Positions 29,051 to 37,956 of a DNA stretch of 64,000 bases are shown piece after piece; position 1 is the first letter of the stretch, and each line of letters starts with the position of its first letter. Made by a program: the position numbers and the translations under genes. This DNA is from Streptomyces bauhiniae (GTDB lineage Bacteria > Actinomycetota > Actinomycetes > Streptomycetales > Streptomycetaceae): positions 124,001 to 188,000 of the forward strand of contig NZ_SRRT01000001.1 of the NCBI RefSeq assembly GCF_004784475.1, read 5' to 3'. The notes below the pieces were generated by a model. That model was given only the letters and a program-made list of their open reading frames with translations. It was not told the DNA's origin and did no database searches.

Positions 29051-30289
29051 TTACGACAGCCTCTTGCGGCCCTGCCGGGGCAGCCCCAGCTCCGCCTCGG
29101 CCGCCGAGTTGCAGTACTCCCGCACCGCGCTGGTCCGGGCCACCACCCGCCCCCGGTGCACGACGATCCTGCTGTACGCCAGCGACAGCGCCCCCGCCAG
29201 CTCCTCCCCGCGCACCGCCAGCAGCTCCGCCGGGAACCCCGCCTCCACCCGCACCTCCGGCAGCCCCAGCACCGCCCGCGCCGACGCGCTGACCGTGTCG
29301 TAGGCGTCGGCCGGGCGCATCCCGTGCACGGAGGCCAGGAGGTACGCCGCCTCCAGGGGGTCGCCCCGGCCCACCGGGTTGGCCAGGTCCCGCAGGGCGC
29401 CGCTGCCCGCCGCGACGCGCACCCCGGCCGCGCGCAGCAGCCGTACCGGCGCGGTGCCCCGGCGGTCGGTGCCGGCGCAGCCGCCCTGGGGGAGGCAGAC
29501 CACCGCGATCCCGGCGGCCGCGAGCCGGTCCGCGACGCGGTGCGCGGTCTCGGCGGGCAGGTGGGCCAGCGCCGCGCACGGGCCGAGGGCCACGCCGGGA
29601 CGCAGACCCCCCGCCATCGCCGCGAGCCGGGACAGCCGGGCCGAGTCCGCCGCGTCGGTGTGCAGATCGACCGGGCAGCCCTGCTCGGCGGCCACCTCCA
29701 GCACCGTCTCCACATAGCCGATGGGGTCGGGGTCCAGGTCGGGGCAGCCGCCCACCACGTCGGCGCCCATCTTCACCGCGTCCCGCAGCATCGCCAGGCC
29801 GTCCGCGCCGGCCACCCCGGTCAGCAGCCTCGGCATCGCCACCGTGGTCAGCTCCGCGAGCCCGCGCAGCGAACGGCGGGCCTGGAGCACCGCCTCCAGC
29901 GTGCCGAGCCCCTGTACGTCGCCGATCCGCACCTGCGCCCGTACCGCCGTCGCGCCGTGGCCGAGCTGGAGCAGGGTCGCCTCGGTCACTCTGCGTGCAA
30001 TTTCCTCGGGGGTGGCCGAGGGCGGGCCGGGGGGTTCGGCGGTGAGGCAGGTGTCGCCGTGGGCGTGCGGCTCGGCGGGGGCGGGGAGCAGCAGGTAGCC
30101 GCGCAGATCCACGCGGGGGGCGCCGGCGCGGGCCGGGCCGCGGGCCAGGGTGCCCGCCGTGCCGACCGCCTCGATACGGCCGCCGCCCAGCCGTACGTCC
30201 ACCGTCCGCCCGTCGGTGAGGCGCGCCCCGCACAGCACGAGGGCGCCCTGGTCGGGGGCGGGTTGCGGCTGTTGCTGACTGTCGGGCAT
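29051..30289 (-). CDS. Amidohydrolase-fold protein, cytosine-deaminase-like but lacking key residues
   Basis: A 412-residue protein with the amidohydrolase layout: a small beta-sandwich part (16-65), the first metal motif PHAHGD (His75, His77) and VDLHTDAAD (His210). By alignment from memory with E. coli CodA, three further positions are altered: the catalytic Glu after His210 is Ala, the next metal-site histidine falls at GPC (236-238), and the final metal-binding Asp falls at GSGA (295-298). It may therefore be a non-catalytic relative or have another reaction. ATG 30289 has only a weak ribosome site. Placed alone, upstream of and divergent from tRNA-Thr. Confidence 0.7.
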   Translation of the reverse strand: MPDSQQQPQPAPDQGALVLCGARLTDGRTVDVRLGGGRIEAVGTAGTLARGPARAGAPRVDLRGYLLLPAPAEPHAHGDTCLTAEPPGPPSATPEEIARRVTEATLLQLGHGATAVRAQVRIGDVQGLGTLEAVLQARRSLRGLAELTTVAMPRLLTGVAGADGLAMLRDAVKMGADVVGGCPDLDPDPIGYVETVLEVAAEQGCPVDLHTDAADSARLSRLAAMAGGLRPGVALGPCAALAHLPAETAHRVADRLAAAGIAVVCLPQGGCAGTDRRGTAPVRLLRAAGVRVAAGSGALRDLANPVGRGDPLEAAYLLASVHGMRPADAYDTVSASARAVLGLPEVRVEAGFPAELLAVRGEELAGALSLAYSRIVVHRGRVVARTSAVREYCNSAAEAELGLPRQGRKRLS

Positions 30290-30479
30290 CGGGCGCTCGG
30301 ACTCCAGGAGGCGGGGGACACGGAGCAAGATCACGCAGAGTGTCCGAGCGTAGGGTCGGCGGCCGCGCGGACCGCGGAGGAGGGCAATAGTCGTACCGGC
30401 GTGGCACGGGGCTTCCGGGGGTGCCGGAGCGGCCTCAGGGGCGGGCGGGACGGCCCGCGATGGGCGCCCGGATACGGAT

Positions 30480-30509
30480 TTGGGCGATCGGCGGCGGACC
30501 GTGTAATGT
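30480..30509 (+). promoter_or_regulatory. Candidate promoter of the tRNA-Thr unit
   Basis: TTGGGC (30480-30485), 18 bases, TAATGT (30504-30509); the expected transcription start is only a few bases before the tRNA. Confidence 0.45.
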
Positions 30510-30520
30510 CTTCCTCGCTC

Positions 30521-30593
30521 GCCCCAATAGCTCAGTCGGCAGAGCGTCTCCATGGTAAGGAGAAGGTCAACGGTTCGATTCCGTTTTGGGGCT
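30521..30593 (+). tRNA. tRNA-Thr (anticodon GGT)
   Basis: A 73-nt cloverleaf. Acceptor GCCCCAA pairs with TTGGGGC (30586-30592); anticodon stem TCTCC/GGAGA encloses ATGGTAA, giving GGT. CCA is not encoded. Confidence 0.96.
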
Positions 30594-30639
30594 CTGGTGT
30601 GAGAGGTACCCGTCGCAAGACGGGTTCCGATCTCATCAA

Positions 30640-30712
30640 AGCGGTGTAGCTCAGTCGGTAGAGCAAGCGGCTCATAATCGCTGTGTCACCGGTTCAAGTC
30701 CGGTCACCGCTA
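30640..30712 (+). tRNA. tRNA-Met (anticodon CAT)
   Basis: A 73-nt cloverleaf. Acceptor AGCGGTG pairs with CACCGCT (30705-30711); anticodon stem AGCGG/TCGCT encloses CTCATAA. The first acceptor base pair is A-T, unlike the mismatch of initiator tRNA, so this is read as the elongator type. It follows tRNA-Thr by 46 bases and precedes rpmG. Confidence 0.94.
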
Positions 30713-30802
30713 CTGACAGTAGCCGATTGCGGGGTCGGTCCTTCGATCGGCTACTCTTACATGCGTTGAACTAGCCCATCCGTTCGTCCTAGGAGCACTC
30801 AC

Positions 30803-30967
30803 GTGGCTGCCACCGACGTCCGCCCGAAGATCACGCTGGCCTGCGTGGAGTGCAAGGAGCGGAACTACATCACCAAGAAGAACCGGCGTAACAACCCGGA
30901 CCGTCTTGAGATGAAGAAGCACTGCCCGCGTTGCAATGCGCACACCGCGCACCGCGAAACGCGATAA
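30803..30967 (+). CDS. rpmG: 50S ribosomal protein L33, zinc-binding form
   Basis: A 54-residue ribosomal protein. GTG 30803 is preceded by AGGAG seven bases upstream. It has the C+ zinc motif: Cys14 and Cys17 (CVEC) and Cys41 and Cys44 (CPRC). Streptomyces also carry a zinc-free paralogue used under zinc starvation; this is the zinc form normally linked to tRNA-Thr, tRNA-Met and the dehydratase pair. A strong hairpin terminator follows twelve bases after the stop codon. Confidence 0.95.
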   Translation: MAATDVRPKITLACVECKERNYITKKNRRNNPDRLEMKKHCPRCNAHTAHRETR

Positions 30968-30978
30968 ATCAGGCTCGT

Positions 30979-31026
30979 ACTTGAGGCCGCCCCCAGCAGT
31001 ATGGGGGGCGGCCTCAAGTCGTTTTT
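30979..31026 (+). terminator. Terminator after rpmG
   Basis: ACTTGAGGCCGCCCC (30979-30993) and its complement (31005-31019) form a 15-bp stem followed by GTCGTTTTT. This is one of the few with a T-tract in the window. Confidence 0.9.
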
Positions 31027-31067
31027 CCCCTTGCACTCACTCCGCTAGACCAGGAGGTACCGGGCCC

Positions 31068-31520
31068 ATGGCGCTCGACCAGTCCTTCGTGGGGCGTACC
31101 TACCCGCCCACCGAGCCCTACGAGGTGGGCCGGGAGAAGATCCGCGAGTTCGCCGAGGCCGTCGGCGACACCAACCCGGCGTACCGCGACCCGGAAGCCG
31201 CCAAGGCGTACGGGCACGCCGATGTGATCGCCCCGCCGACCTTCGTGTTCTCCATCACCTTCCGCGCCGCCGGACAGGTCGTCGAGGACCCCCAGCTCGG
31301 GCTGGACTACAGCCGCGTGGTGCACGGCGATCAGAAGTTCGCCTACACCCGCCCGGTGCGCGCCGGTGACCGGCTCACCGTCACCTCCACCATCGAGGCG
31401 ATCAAGTCCATGGCGGGCAACGACATCCTGGACATCCGGGGTGAGGTGCACGACGCGTCCGGCGCACACGTGGTGACCGCCTGGACCAAGCTGGTGGCCC
31501 GCGCGGCCGAGGAGGTCTGA
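31068..31520 (+). CDS. MaoC/FAS1-type dehydratase subunit (HadA-like)
   Basis: A 150-residue single hot-dog protein of the MaoC N-terminal (FAS1-like dehydratase) group. It starts at ATG 31068, with CAGGAGG some eleven bases upstream, and ends six bases before a second MaoC gene. The first protein keeps the fold (GDTNPAYRDPEAAKAYGHADVIAPPTF) but aligns with the non-catalytic, substrate-holding partner of mycobacterial HadAB. The order rpmG-dehydratase pair-tRNA-Trp-secE-nusG is shared with Mycobacterium, where HadAB dehydrates (3R)-hydroxyacyl-ACP in fatty acid elongation. The Streptomyces substrate is not known. Confidence 0.82.
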   Translation: MALDQSFVGRTYPPTEPYEVGREKIREFAEAVGDTNPAYRDPEAAKAYGHADVIAPPTFVFSITFRAAGQVVEDPQLGLDYSRVVHGDQKFAYTRPVRAGDRLTVTSTIEAIKSMAGNDILDIRGEVHDASGAHVVTAWTKLVARAAEEV

Positions 31521-31526
31521 GCAGCG

Positions 31527-31955
31527 ATGACCGCGAAGATCGCGTACGACGACGTCGAGGTCGGCACCGAACTCCCGGCGCAGACCTTCCCCGTGACCCG
31601 CGCCACCCTGGTGCGCTACGCGGGCGCCTCCGGGGACTTCAACCCCATCCACTACAACGAGCGGTTCGCCAAGGAGGTGGGCCTGCCGGACGTCATCGCA
31701 CACGGCATGTTCACCATGGCCGAGGCGATCCGCGTCGTCACCGACTGGACCGGTGACCCGGCCGCCGTCGTGGAGTACGGCGTCCGCTTCACCAAGCCGG
31801 TCGTCGTGCCCGACGACGACAAGGGCGCGCTGATCGAGGTCTCGGCCAAGGTCGCGGCCAAGCTGGACGACAACACCGTCCGCGTCGACCTCACCGCGAC
31901 CTGCGCCGGCCTGAAGGTGCTCGGCATGTCCCGGGCGGTCGTACGGCTGGCCTGA
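31527..31955 (+). CDS. MaoC-type (R)-hydratase/dehydratase subunit (HadB-like)
   Basis: A 142-residue hot-dog protein with the hydratase-2 signature: YAGASGDFNPIHYNERFA carries the catalytic Asp and His, followed by LPDVIAHGMFTMA. It is therefore the catalytic partner of the upstream HadA-like subunit, six bases away, and the two most likely form a heterodimer. The reaction would be reversible dehydration of a 3-hydroxyacyl thioester. A terminator follows. Confidence 0.87.
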   Translation: MTAKIAYDDVEVGTELPAQTFPVTRATLVRYAGASGDFNPIHYNERFAKEVGLPDVIAHGMFTMAEAIRVVTDWTGDPAAVVEYGVRFTKPVVVPDDDKGALIEVSAKVAAKLDDNTVRVDLTATCAGLKVLGMSRAVVRLA

Positions 31956-31970
31956 CCCAAGGCGGCAGAA

Positions 31971-32010
31971 GTAAGGGGCGTCCGCAATGGCGGGCGCCCC
32001 TTACCGTTTC
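31971..32010 (+). terminator. Terminator after the dehydratase pair
   Basis: GTAAGGGGCG-TCCGC (31971-31985) pairs with 31990-32004 through 15 positions with one wobble; the loop is four bases and GTTTC follows. Confidence 0.8.
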
Positions 32011-32033
32011 CCCCGACCCGTAGTCTTGCCTCC

Positions 32034-33089
32034 GTGCACGTACTCCACGACGCCCCCCTGGCCCCGCTGACCACCTTCCGGCTGGGCGGACCCGCGACCC
32101 GGCTGGTCACCGCCACCACCGACGCCGAGGTGATCGCCGCCGTCCGCGAGGCCGACGACAGCGGGACCCCGCTGCTGATCATCGGCGGCGGCTCCAACCT
32201 GGTCATCGGCGACAAGGGCTTCGACGGCACCGCCCTGCGCATCGCCACCCGAGGCGTCGAACTGCGCGACACCACCCTGGAACTGGCCGCCGGCGAGGTC
32301 TGGACCGACGCCGTCGCCCGCACCGTCGAGGCCGGGCTCGCCGGCATCGAGTGCCTGGCCGGCATCCCCGGCTCGGCCGGCGCCACCCCGATCCAGAACG
32401 TCGGCGCGTACGGCCAGGAGGTCTCCTCCACCATCACCGAGGTGACCGCCTACGACCGCCGCGCGGGCGAGACCGTCACGCTCACCGGCGAGGAGTGCGC
32501 CTTCTCCTACCGCCACAGCCGCTTCAAGGCCGACCCCGAGCGCTACGTCGTGCTCCGCGTCCGCTTCGAGCTTCAGGACGCGGCCGGCCTGTCGGCGCCG
32601 GTCCGGTACGCGGAGACCGCGCGCGTCCTCGGCGTCGAGCCCGGCGACCGGGTGCCGCTGGCCGACGCCCGCGAGACCGTGCTGCGGCTGCGCGCGGGCA
32701 AGGGCATGGTCCTGGACCCCGAGGACCACGACACCTGGTCCGCCGGGTCCTTCTTCACCAACCCGATCCTGGACGAGGAGCGCTTCGCCGCCTTCCAGGA
32801 CCGGGTGCGCGAACACCTCGGCCCGGACGCCGTACCGCCCGCCTACCCGGCGGGGGAGGGGCGCACGAAGACCTCCGCGGCCTGGCTGATCGACAAGGCC
32901 GGCTTCACCAAGGGGTACGGCACCGGCCCCGCGCGCATCTCCACCAAGCACACCCTGGCCCTCACCAACCGGGGCGAGGCCACCACCGAGGACCTCCTCG
33001 CGCTGGCCCGCGAGGTCGTCGCCGGGGTCCAGGACGTCTTCGGCGTGACGCTGGTCAACGAGCCGGTGACGGTCGGCGTCAGCCTCTAG
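32034..33089 (+). CDS. murB: UDP-N-acetylmuramate dehydrogenase
   Basis: A 351-residue cytosolic flavoprotein that reduces UDP-GlcNAc-enolpyruvate to UDP-MurNAc with NADPH, the second committed step of peptidoglycan synthesis. FAD-binding segments are TFRLGGPATRLV (12-23), IIGGGSNLVIGDKGF and GIPGSAGATPIQNVGAYGQE. The proton-donor serine lies in SAGSFFTNP and the C-terminal glutamate in LVNEPVTVG. GTG 32034 has no ribosome site. A -10-like TAGTCT at 32021-32026 ends seven bases before it, so the mRNA is probably leaderless. Confidence 0.95.
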   Translation: MHVLHDAPLAPLTTFRLGGPATRLVTATTDAEVIAAVREADDSGTPLLIIGGGSNLVIGDKGFDGTALRIATRGVELRDTTLELAAGEVWTDAVARTVEAGLAGIECLAGIPGSAGATPIQNVGAYGQEVSSTITEVTAYDRRAGETVTLTGEECAFSYRHSRFKADPERYVVLRVRFELQDAAGLSAPVRYAETARVLGVEPGDRVPLADARETVLRLRAGKGMVLDPEDHDTWSAGSFFTNPILDEERFAAFQDRVREHLGPDAVPPAYPAGEGRTKTSAAWLIDKAGFTKGYGTGPARISTKHTLALTNRGEATTEDLLALAREVVAGVQDVFGVTLVNEPVTVGVSL

Positions 33090-33094
33090 TACGT

Positions 33095-33727
33095 CTAGTA
33101 CGCCACCCCGACGCCCTGCCGGACCGTCGCCGGATCGCCGATCGCCGCCAGCATCGCGTGTGCCACGTCCGCGCGGCCGATCGCCCGGCCGGCACGCGGG
33201 AAGCCGCCCACAACCGTGCGGTAGCGGCCGGTCAGGGGCCTCTCCAGCAGGCGCGGTGGGCGTACCGAGGTCCACTCGGCGGTGCTGCGGGCCAGTTCCG
33301 CCTCCGTCTCGCGCAGGTCGGCGTAGACGTCCTTGAGGACGGCCGACACCACGGACCGCAGCGCGCGGTCCAGCGGGCCGTCGTCCGCCGGGGCCGGGCC
33401 CACCGGGGCGGCGCTGACGATCACCAGCCGGCGCACGTCCTCCGCCGCCATCGCGGCCAGCACCGCGCGGGTCAGCCGGGCCGTCACCCCCGCCGCCTTG
33501 CGGGACCGCGCCCCCAGCCCCGACAGGACCGCGTCCCGGCCCGCGACGGCGCCGCGCAGCGCCTCCGGGTCGGACAGGTCGGCCCGCACCACGTGCAGCC
33601 GCTCGCCGGTGACGGTGAGCCGGGCGGGGTCCCGCACGACGGCCGTCACCTCGTGCCCGGCGTCCAGGGCCTGCCGGACGATCTCGCCGCCGACCCCGCC
33701 GGTGGCGCCGAACACGGTCAGCCTCAT
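33095..33727 (-). CDS. NAD(P)H-binding atypical SDR protein
   Basis: A 210-residue single-domain protein: MRLTVFGATGGVGGEIVRQAL with a GATGGVG glycine motif, then RLVIVSAAPVG and a long C-terminal half. It belongs to the same NmrA-like group as the gene at 28236. Its ATG overlaps the stop codon of the adenosine deaminase gene by four bases (ATGA), so it is translated from the add transcript; no metabolic link between the two is obvious. It is convergent with murB, with five bases between the stops. Confidence 0.85.
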   Translation of the reverse strand: MRLTVFGATGGVGGEIVRQALDAGHEVTAVVRDPARLTVTGERLHVVRADLSDPEALRGAVAGRDAVLSGLGARSRKAAGVTARLTRAVLAAMAAEDVRRLVIVSAAPVGPAPADDGPLDRALRSVVSAVLKDVYADLRETEAELARSTAEWTSVRPPRLLERPLTGRYRTVVGGFPRAGRAIGRADVAHAMLAAIGDPATVRQGVGVAY

Positions 33728-34767
33728 GCGCTCACCGGCTCGGTCAGCCACTGGTCGACGCCGGCCAGCAGACGTTCCTTCGTCTCCGTGGGCGCCGCCG
33801 AGCCGCGCACCGACTGGCGTGCCAGTTCGGCGAGTTCGGCATCGGTGAAGGCGTGGTGGTGGCGGGCGATCTCGTACTGGGCGGCCAGCCGGGAGCCGAA
33901 GAGGAGGGGGTCGTCGGCGCCGAGGGCCAGCGGGACACCGCTTTCGAACAGAGTGCGCAGGGGGACGTCCTCGGGCTTCTCGTAGACGCCGAGCGCCACG
34001 TTGGAGGCCGGGCAGACCTCGCAGGTGATGCCCCGGTCAGCCAGCCGCTTCAGCAGGCGCGGGTCCTCCGCCGCGCGCACCCCGTGCCCGATCCGGGTGG
34101 CGTGCAGGTCGTCCAGGCAGTCCCGCACCGACGCCGGGCCGGTCAGCTCACCGCCGTGCGGCGCCGACAGCAGGCCGCCCTCGCGGGCGATGTGGAAGGC
34201 CCGGTCGAAGTCGCGGGCCATGCCGCGCCGCTCGTCGTTGGAGAGGCCGAAGCCGACGATGCCCCGGTCCGCGTACCGCACCGCCAGCCGGGCCAGGGTG
34301 CGGGCGTCCAGCGGGTGCTTCATCCGGTTCGCGGCCACCAGCACCCGCATCCCGAGCCCGGTGTCGCGCGAGGCGGTGTCCACCGCGTCCAGGATGATCT
34401 CCAGCGCCGGGATCAGCCCGCCCAGCCGGGGGGCGTACGAGGTCGGGTCGACCTGGATCTCCAGCCAGCCCGAGCCGTCCCGGACGTCCTCCTCGGCGGC
34501 CTCCCGGACCAGCCGCTGGATGTCCTCGGGCTCCCGCACGCAACTGCGCGCCGCGTCGTACAGCCGCTGGAAGCGGAACCAGCCGCGCTCGTCGGTGGCC
34601 CGGAGTTTCGGCGGTTCGCCGCTGGTCAGGGCCTCGATCAGGGTCTCGGGCAGCCGTACGCCGTATTTGTCGGCCAGCTCCAGGACGGTGCCGGGGCGCA
34701 TCGAGCCGGTGAAGTGCAGATGCAGATGGGCCTTGGGAAGCTCCGAGAGATCACGTACACGCTCCAT
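33724..34767 (-). CDS. add: Adenosine deaminase
   Basis: A 347-residue zinc hydrolase that converts adenosine to inosine in purine salvage. Zinc ligands and catalytic residues are recognisable: HLHLHFTGS near residue 17, APHGGE (His with the catalytic Glu), RIGHGVRA and LGADDPLLFG. The chosen ATG 34767 places PKAHLHLH at the standard distance from the N terminus, with AGGA eight bases upstream. A homologous group (adenine deaminase-like) shares this layout, so the exact base specificity is less certain than the family. Confidence 0.88.
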   Translation of the reverse strand: MERVRDLSELPKAHLHLHFTGSMRPGTVLELADKYGVRLPETLIEALTSGEPPKLRATDERGWFRFQRLYDAARSCVREPEDIQRLVREAAEEDVRDGSGWLEIQVDPTSYAPRLGGLIPALEIILDAVDTASRDTGLGMRVLVAANRMKHPLDARTLARLAVRYADRGIVGFGLSNDERRGMARDFDRAFHIAREGGLLSAPHGGELTGPASVRDCLDDLHATRIGHGVRAAEDPRLLKRLADRGITCEVCPASNVALGVYEKPEDVPLRTLFESGVPLALGADDPLLFGSRLAAQYEIARHHHAFTDAELAELARQSVRGSAAPTETKERLLAGVDQWLTEPVSA

Positions 34768-34837
34768 CCAGAGATCCTGCCGCACCGGGAGGCCACACCG
34801 GTAGCCGGTTCCCCTTTCGTGGTCTTGCTCGCACACA

Positions 34838-34883
34838 GAAGCGGGGCCCAGCCCACTCTCAAGAGCAGTCTGGGCCCCGCTTC
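34838..34883 (-). terminator. Terminator of the aminotransferase gene
   Basis: GAAGCGGGGCCCAG (34838-34851) is perfectly complementary to 34870-34883; 14-bp stem, 18-base loop, eleven bases past the aminotransferase stop codon. Confidence 0.75.
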
Positions 34884-34893
34884 ACCGGCGATC

Positions 34894-36120
34894 TCAGTCG
34901 CGGGCCTCCGCCAGCAGCTTCTGCATCCGGCTGACGCCCTCGATCAGGTCCTCGTCACCCAGCGCGTAGGACAGCCGCAGGTAGCCCGGCGTGCCGAACG
35001 CCTCACCGGGGACCACCGCGACCTCGGCCTCCTCCAGGATCAGCGCGGCCAGCTCGACCGTGGTCTGGGGCCGCTTGCCCCGGATCTCCTTGCCCAGGAG
35101 GTCCTTCACCGACGGGTAGACGTAGAAGGCGCCCTCGGGCTCCGGGCACAGCACGCCGTCGATCTCGTTCAGCATCCGCACGATCGTCCGGCGGCGCCGG
35201 TCGAACGCCTCGCGCATCTCCGCCACGGCCTTCAGGTCGCCGGAGACGGCGGCCAGCGCGGCGGCCTGCGCCACGTTGGAGACGTTGGAGGTGGCGTGCG
35301 ACTGGAGGTTGGTCGCGGCCTTGACCACGTCCTTGGGGCCGATGACCCAGCCCACCCGCCAGCCGGTCATGGCGTACGTCTTGGCGACCCCGTTGACCAC
35401 GATGCACTTGTCCCGCAGCTCGGGCAGGATCGCGGGGAGCGAGGTGAAGGTGGCGTCGCCGTAGACCAGGTGCTCGTAGATCTCGTCGGTCAGCACCCAC
35501 AGGCCGTGCTCGACGGCCCAGCGGCCGATGGCCTCGGCCTCGGACTCGCTGTAGACCGCGCCGGTCGGGTTGGACGGCGAGACGAAGAGGACGACCTTCG
35601 TCTTCTCCGTGCGGGCCGCCTCAAGCTGCTCGACGGTGACGCGGTAGCCGGTGGTCTCGTCGGCCACGACCTCCACCGGGACACCGCCCGCGAGCCGGAT
35701 CGACTCCGGGTACGTGGTCCAGTACGGGGCCGGGACGATGACCTCGTCGCCCGGGTCGAGGATCGCGGCGAACGCCTCGTAGATGGCCTGCTTGCCGCCG
35801 TTGGTCACCAGGATCTGCGAGGCGTCGACCTCGTAGCCCGAGTCCCGCAGGGTCTTGGCGGCGATGGCCGCCTTCAGCTCGGGCAGGCCGCCGGCCGGGG
35901 TGTAGCGGTGGAACTTCGGGTTCCGGCAAGCCTCTACGGCCGCCTCGACGATGTAGTCCGGGGTCGGGAAGTCGGGTTCACCGGCGCCGAAGCCGATCAC
36001 CGGACGCCCGGCGGCCTTGAGGGCCTTGGCCTTGGCGTCCACGGCGAGGGTGGCGGACTCGGAGATCGCGCCGACTCGGGCGGAGACCCGGCGCTCGGTG
36101 GGAGGGGTTGCAGCGCTCAT
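34894..36120 (-). CDS. aspC: Pyridoxal-phosphate aspartate-type aminotransferase
   Basis: A 408-residue class I aminotransferase. The PLP lysine lies in [16 protein letters not shown]; other motifs are [35 protein letters not shown] and the C-terminal arginine in YLRLSYALG. It most resembles aspartate/prephenate aminotransferases, which transfer the amino group of glutamate to oxaloacetate (or prephenate). Start ATG 36120 begins [17 protein letters not shown]. It stands alone between the add unit and tRNA-Trp and has its own terminator. Substrate beyond aspartate is inference. Confidence 0.88.
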   Translation of the reverse strand: MSAATPPTERRVSARVGAISESATLAVDAKAKALKAAGRPVIGFGAGEPDFPTPDYIVEAAVEACRNPKFHRYTPAGGLPELKAAIAAKTLRDSGYEVDASQILVTNGGKQAIYEAFAAILDPGDEVIVPAPYWTTYPESIRLAGGVPVEVVADETTGYRVTVEQLEAARTEKTKVVLFVSPSNPTGAVYSESEAEAIGRWAVEHGLWVLTDEIYEHLVYGDATFTSLPAILPELRDKCIVVNGVAKTYAMTGWRVGWVIGPKDVVKAATNLQSHATSNVSNVAQAAALAAVSGDLKAVAEMREAFDRRRRTIVRMLNEIDGVLCPEPEGAFYVYPSVKDLLGKEIRGKRPQTTVELAALILEEAEVAVVPGEAFGTPGYLRLSYALGDEDLIEGVSRMQKLLAEARD

Positions 36121-36379
36121 ACGCCCATCGTTCCAGACCGGAAACACGGTGGGCACACGGGTTTCACAGACTGAACAGCAGCGGGCGGCCGGCGGAACAA
36201 GGGTCCGAATACGCGCTGCGGCCTGGACGATCTTCCACTCCGGGCGCCCGGCCGGGCACTTTCTGTTCGACGCCGGGCCGTGGAGCACGTACACTCATCC
36301 CTCGTTGGCCTCCAGCAGCCACCGCGTGAGCGCTCCAGACGGAGCGGTCGGGCGGATGCGGTAGGTTGGGGGACACCAA

Positions 36380-36452
36380 AGGGTCGTAGCTCAATTGGTA
36401 GAGCACCGGTCTCCAAAACCGGCGGTTGGGGGTTCAAGTCCCTCCGGCCCTG
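36380..36452 (+). tRNA. tRNA-Trp (anticodon CCA)
   Basis: A 73-nt cloverleaf. Acceptor AGGGTCG pairs with CGGCCCT (36445-36451); anticodon stem CCGGT/ACCGG encloses CTCCAAA. It lies 111 bases before secE and is probably cotranscribed, as in other actinobacteria. Confidence 0.97.
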
Positions 36453-36563
36453 CTACACACACCGCCAGGATGTGTGCGCATGTACGTACAGCAATGCACC
36501 GCCGTGCGGCTCTGAATTCACCGGGCGCGGCACGGCCACGATTCCGGGATCAGGTGAGGACGC

Positions 36564-36848
36564 ATGACGGACGCCGTGGGCTCCATCGACACGCCTGATG
36601 CCCAGGACGAGCTGTCGGATGCCAAGAAGCCCCGCAAGGGCGGCAAGCGTGCCAAGAAGGGCCCGCTGAAGCGTCTTGCCACTTTTTACCGCCAGATCAT
36701 CGCGGAACTCCGCAAGGTCGTCTGGCCGACCCGCAATCAGTTGACGTCGTACACGACCGTCGTGATCGTCTTCGTCGTCATCATGATTGGCTTGGTCACC
36801 GTGATTGACTATGGCCTCAACCACGCGGCCAAGTACGTCTTCGGCTGA
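36564..36848 (+). CDS. secE: Preprotein translocase subunit SecE
   Basis: A 94-residue membrane protein that clamps the SecY channel. The conserved amphipathic segment [20 protein letters not shown] (42-61) leads into the single transmembrane helix (about 65-88). The N terminus is charged and lysine-rich. ATG 36564 has GTGAGGA upstream. nusG follows after 80 bases, the standard order. Confidence 0.96.
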   Translation: MTDAVGSIDTPDAQDELSDAKKPRKGGKRAKKGPLKRLATFYRQIIAELRKVVWPTRNQLTSYTTVVIVFVVIMIGLVTVIDYGLNHAAKYVFG

Positions 36849-36928
36849 GCCAAGAGCGAAGGGCGCCGTGGTACCGGCGCCTTTTTTCGCATGTTCCACC
36901 CCTATGTATCCAGGAAGAAGCAGCCATC

Positions 36929-37789
36929 GTGTCTGACCCGAACCTGAACGACGCCACCGAGCCTCGCCGTGAAACCGCCGAGGCGGTGGACGCCGAGCTC
37001 GACACCGTCGAGGGCGCGGACGAGCAGGACGAGTTCGAGGCTGCCGAAGCGGTCACCGAGGCCGACGAGGACGTCGTCGAGACCGACGCCGCCGACGAGA
37101 CGGACGAGGCCGGCGACGTCGTCGAGGCCGAGGAAGCCGTCGAGGTCGTCGAGGAGGAGCCGGCCGAGCCGGTCGACCCCATCGCCGCGCTCCGCGAGGA
37201 GCTGCGCACGCTGCCCGGCGAGTGGTACGTCATCCACACCTACGCGGGTTACGAGAACCGCGTGAAGACGAACCTGGAGCAGCGCGCCGTTTCGCTGAAC
37301 GTCGAGGACTACATCTTCCAGGCCGAGGTGCCGCAGGAAGAGGTCGTCCAGATCAAGAACGGCGACCGCAAGACGATCAAGCAGAACAAGCTGCCGGGCT
37401 ACGTCCTGGTCCGCATGGACCTGACGAACGAGTCCTGGGGCGTCGTCCGCAACACCCCCGGCGTCACCGGCTTCGTGGGCAACGCCTACGACCCGTACCC
37501 GCTGACCCTGGACGAGATCGTCAAGATGCTCGCCCCGGAGGCCGAGGAGAAGGCCGCCCGCGAGGCCGCCGAGGCCGAGGGCAAGCCCGCCCCGCAGCGC
37601 AAGGTCGAGGTCCAGGTGCTGGACTTCGAGGTCGGCGACTCGGTCACCGTCACCGACGGCCCCTTCGCCACCCTCCAGGCCACGATCAACGAGATCAACG
37701 CCGACTCGAAGAAGGTCAAGGGCCTTGTCGAGATCTTCGGCCGCGAGACCCCGGTCGAGCTGAGCTTCGACCAGATCCAGAAGAACTAG
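36929..37789 (+). CDS. nusG: Transcription elongation/antitermination factor NusG
   Basis: A 286-residue factor that binds the RNA polymerase clamp and couples it to Rho or the ribosome. The NGN domain begins near residue 95 ([15 protein letters not shown]), and the KOW domain ([19 protein letters not shown]) lies near 235. The first 90 residues are an acidic low-complexity extension (Glu, Asp, Ala, Val), typical of Streptomyces and absent from E. coli NusG. GTG 36929. A strong terminator follows, so rplK has its own promoter. Confidence 0.96.
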   Translation: MSDPNLNDATEPRRETAEAVDAELDTVEGADEQDEFEAAEAVTEADEDVVETDAADETDEAGDVVEAEEAVEVVEEEPAEPVDPIAALREELRTLPGEWYVIHTYAGYENRVKTNLEQRAVSLNVEDYIFQAEVPQEEVVQIKNGDRKTIKQNKLPGYVLVRMDLTNESWGVVRNTPGVTGFVGNAYDPYPLTLDEIVKMLAPEAEEKAAREAAEAEGKPAPQRKVEVQVLDFEVGDSVTVTDGPFATLQATINEINADSKKVKGLVEIFGRETPVELSFDQIQKN

Positions 37790-37810
37790 TTTTTCTGGTC
37801 ACACGCTTCC

Positions 37811-37858
37811 GTGCAGGTCAGACGGGCTCTTAGAGCGCGTCTGACCTGCACGGTTTTT
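37811..37858 (+). terminator. Terminator after nusG
   Basis: GTGCAGGTCAGACG (37811-37824) is complementary to 37838-37851, followed by GGTTTTT. It ends the secE-nusG unit. Confidence 0.9.
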
Positions 37859-37956
37859 AGCCGCACATCTATACCCGCTATCGTTGTGCGGTATGCCTGC
37901 GTCCGGGTTGGTCCCCTTACGCGGGCAGGACCCGAATCGAAAGGACCCGGAGAGCT

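Noticed and set aside
36121..36379. Short open frames between the aminotransferase gene and tRNA-Trp
   Set aside because: No ribosome sites or codon bias; the region is better explained as divergent promoters.
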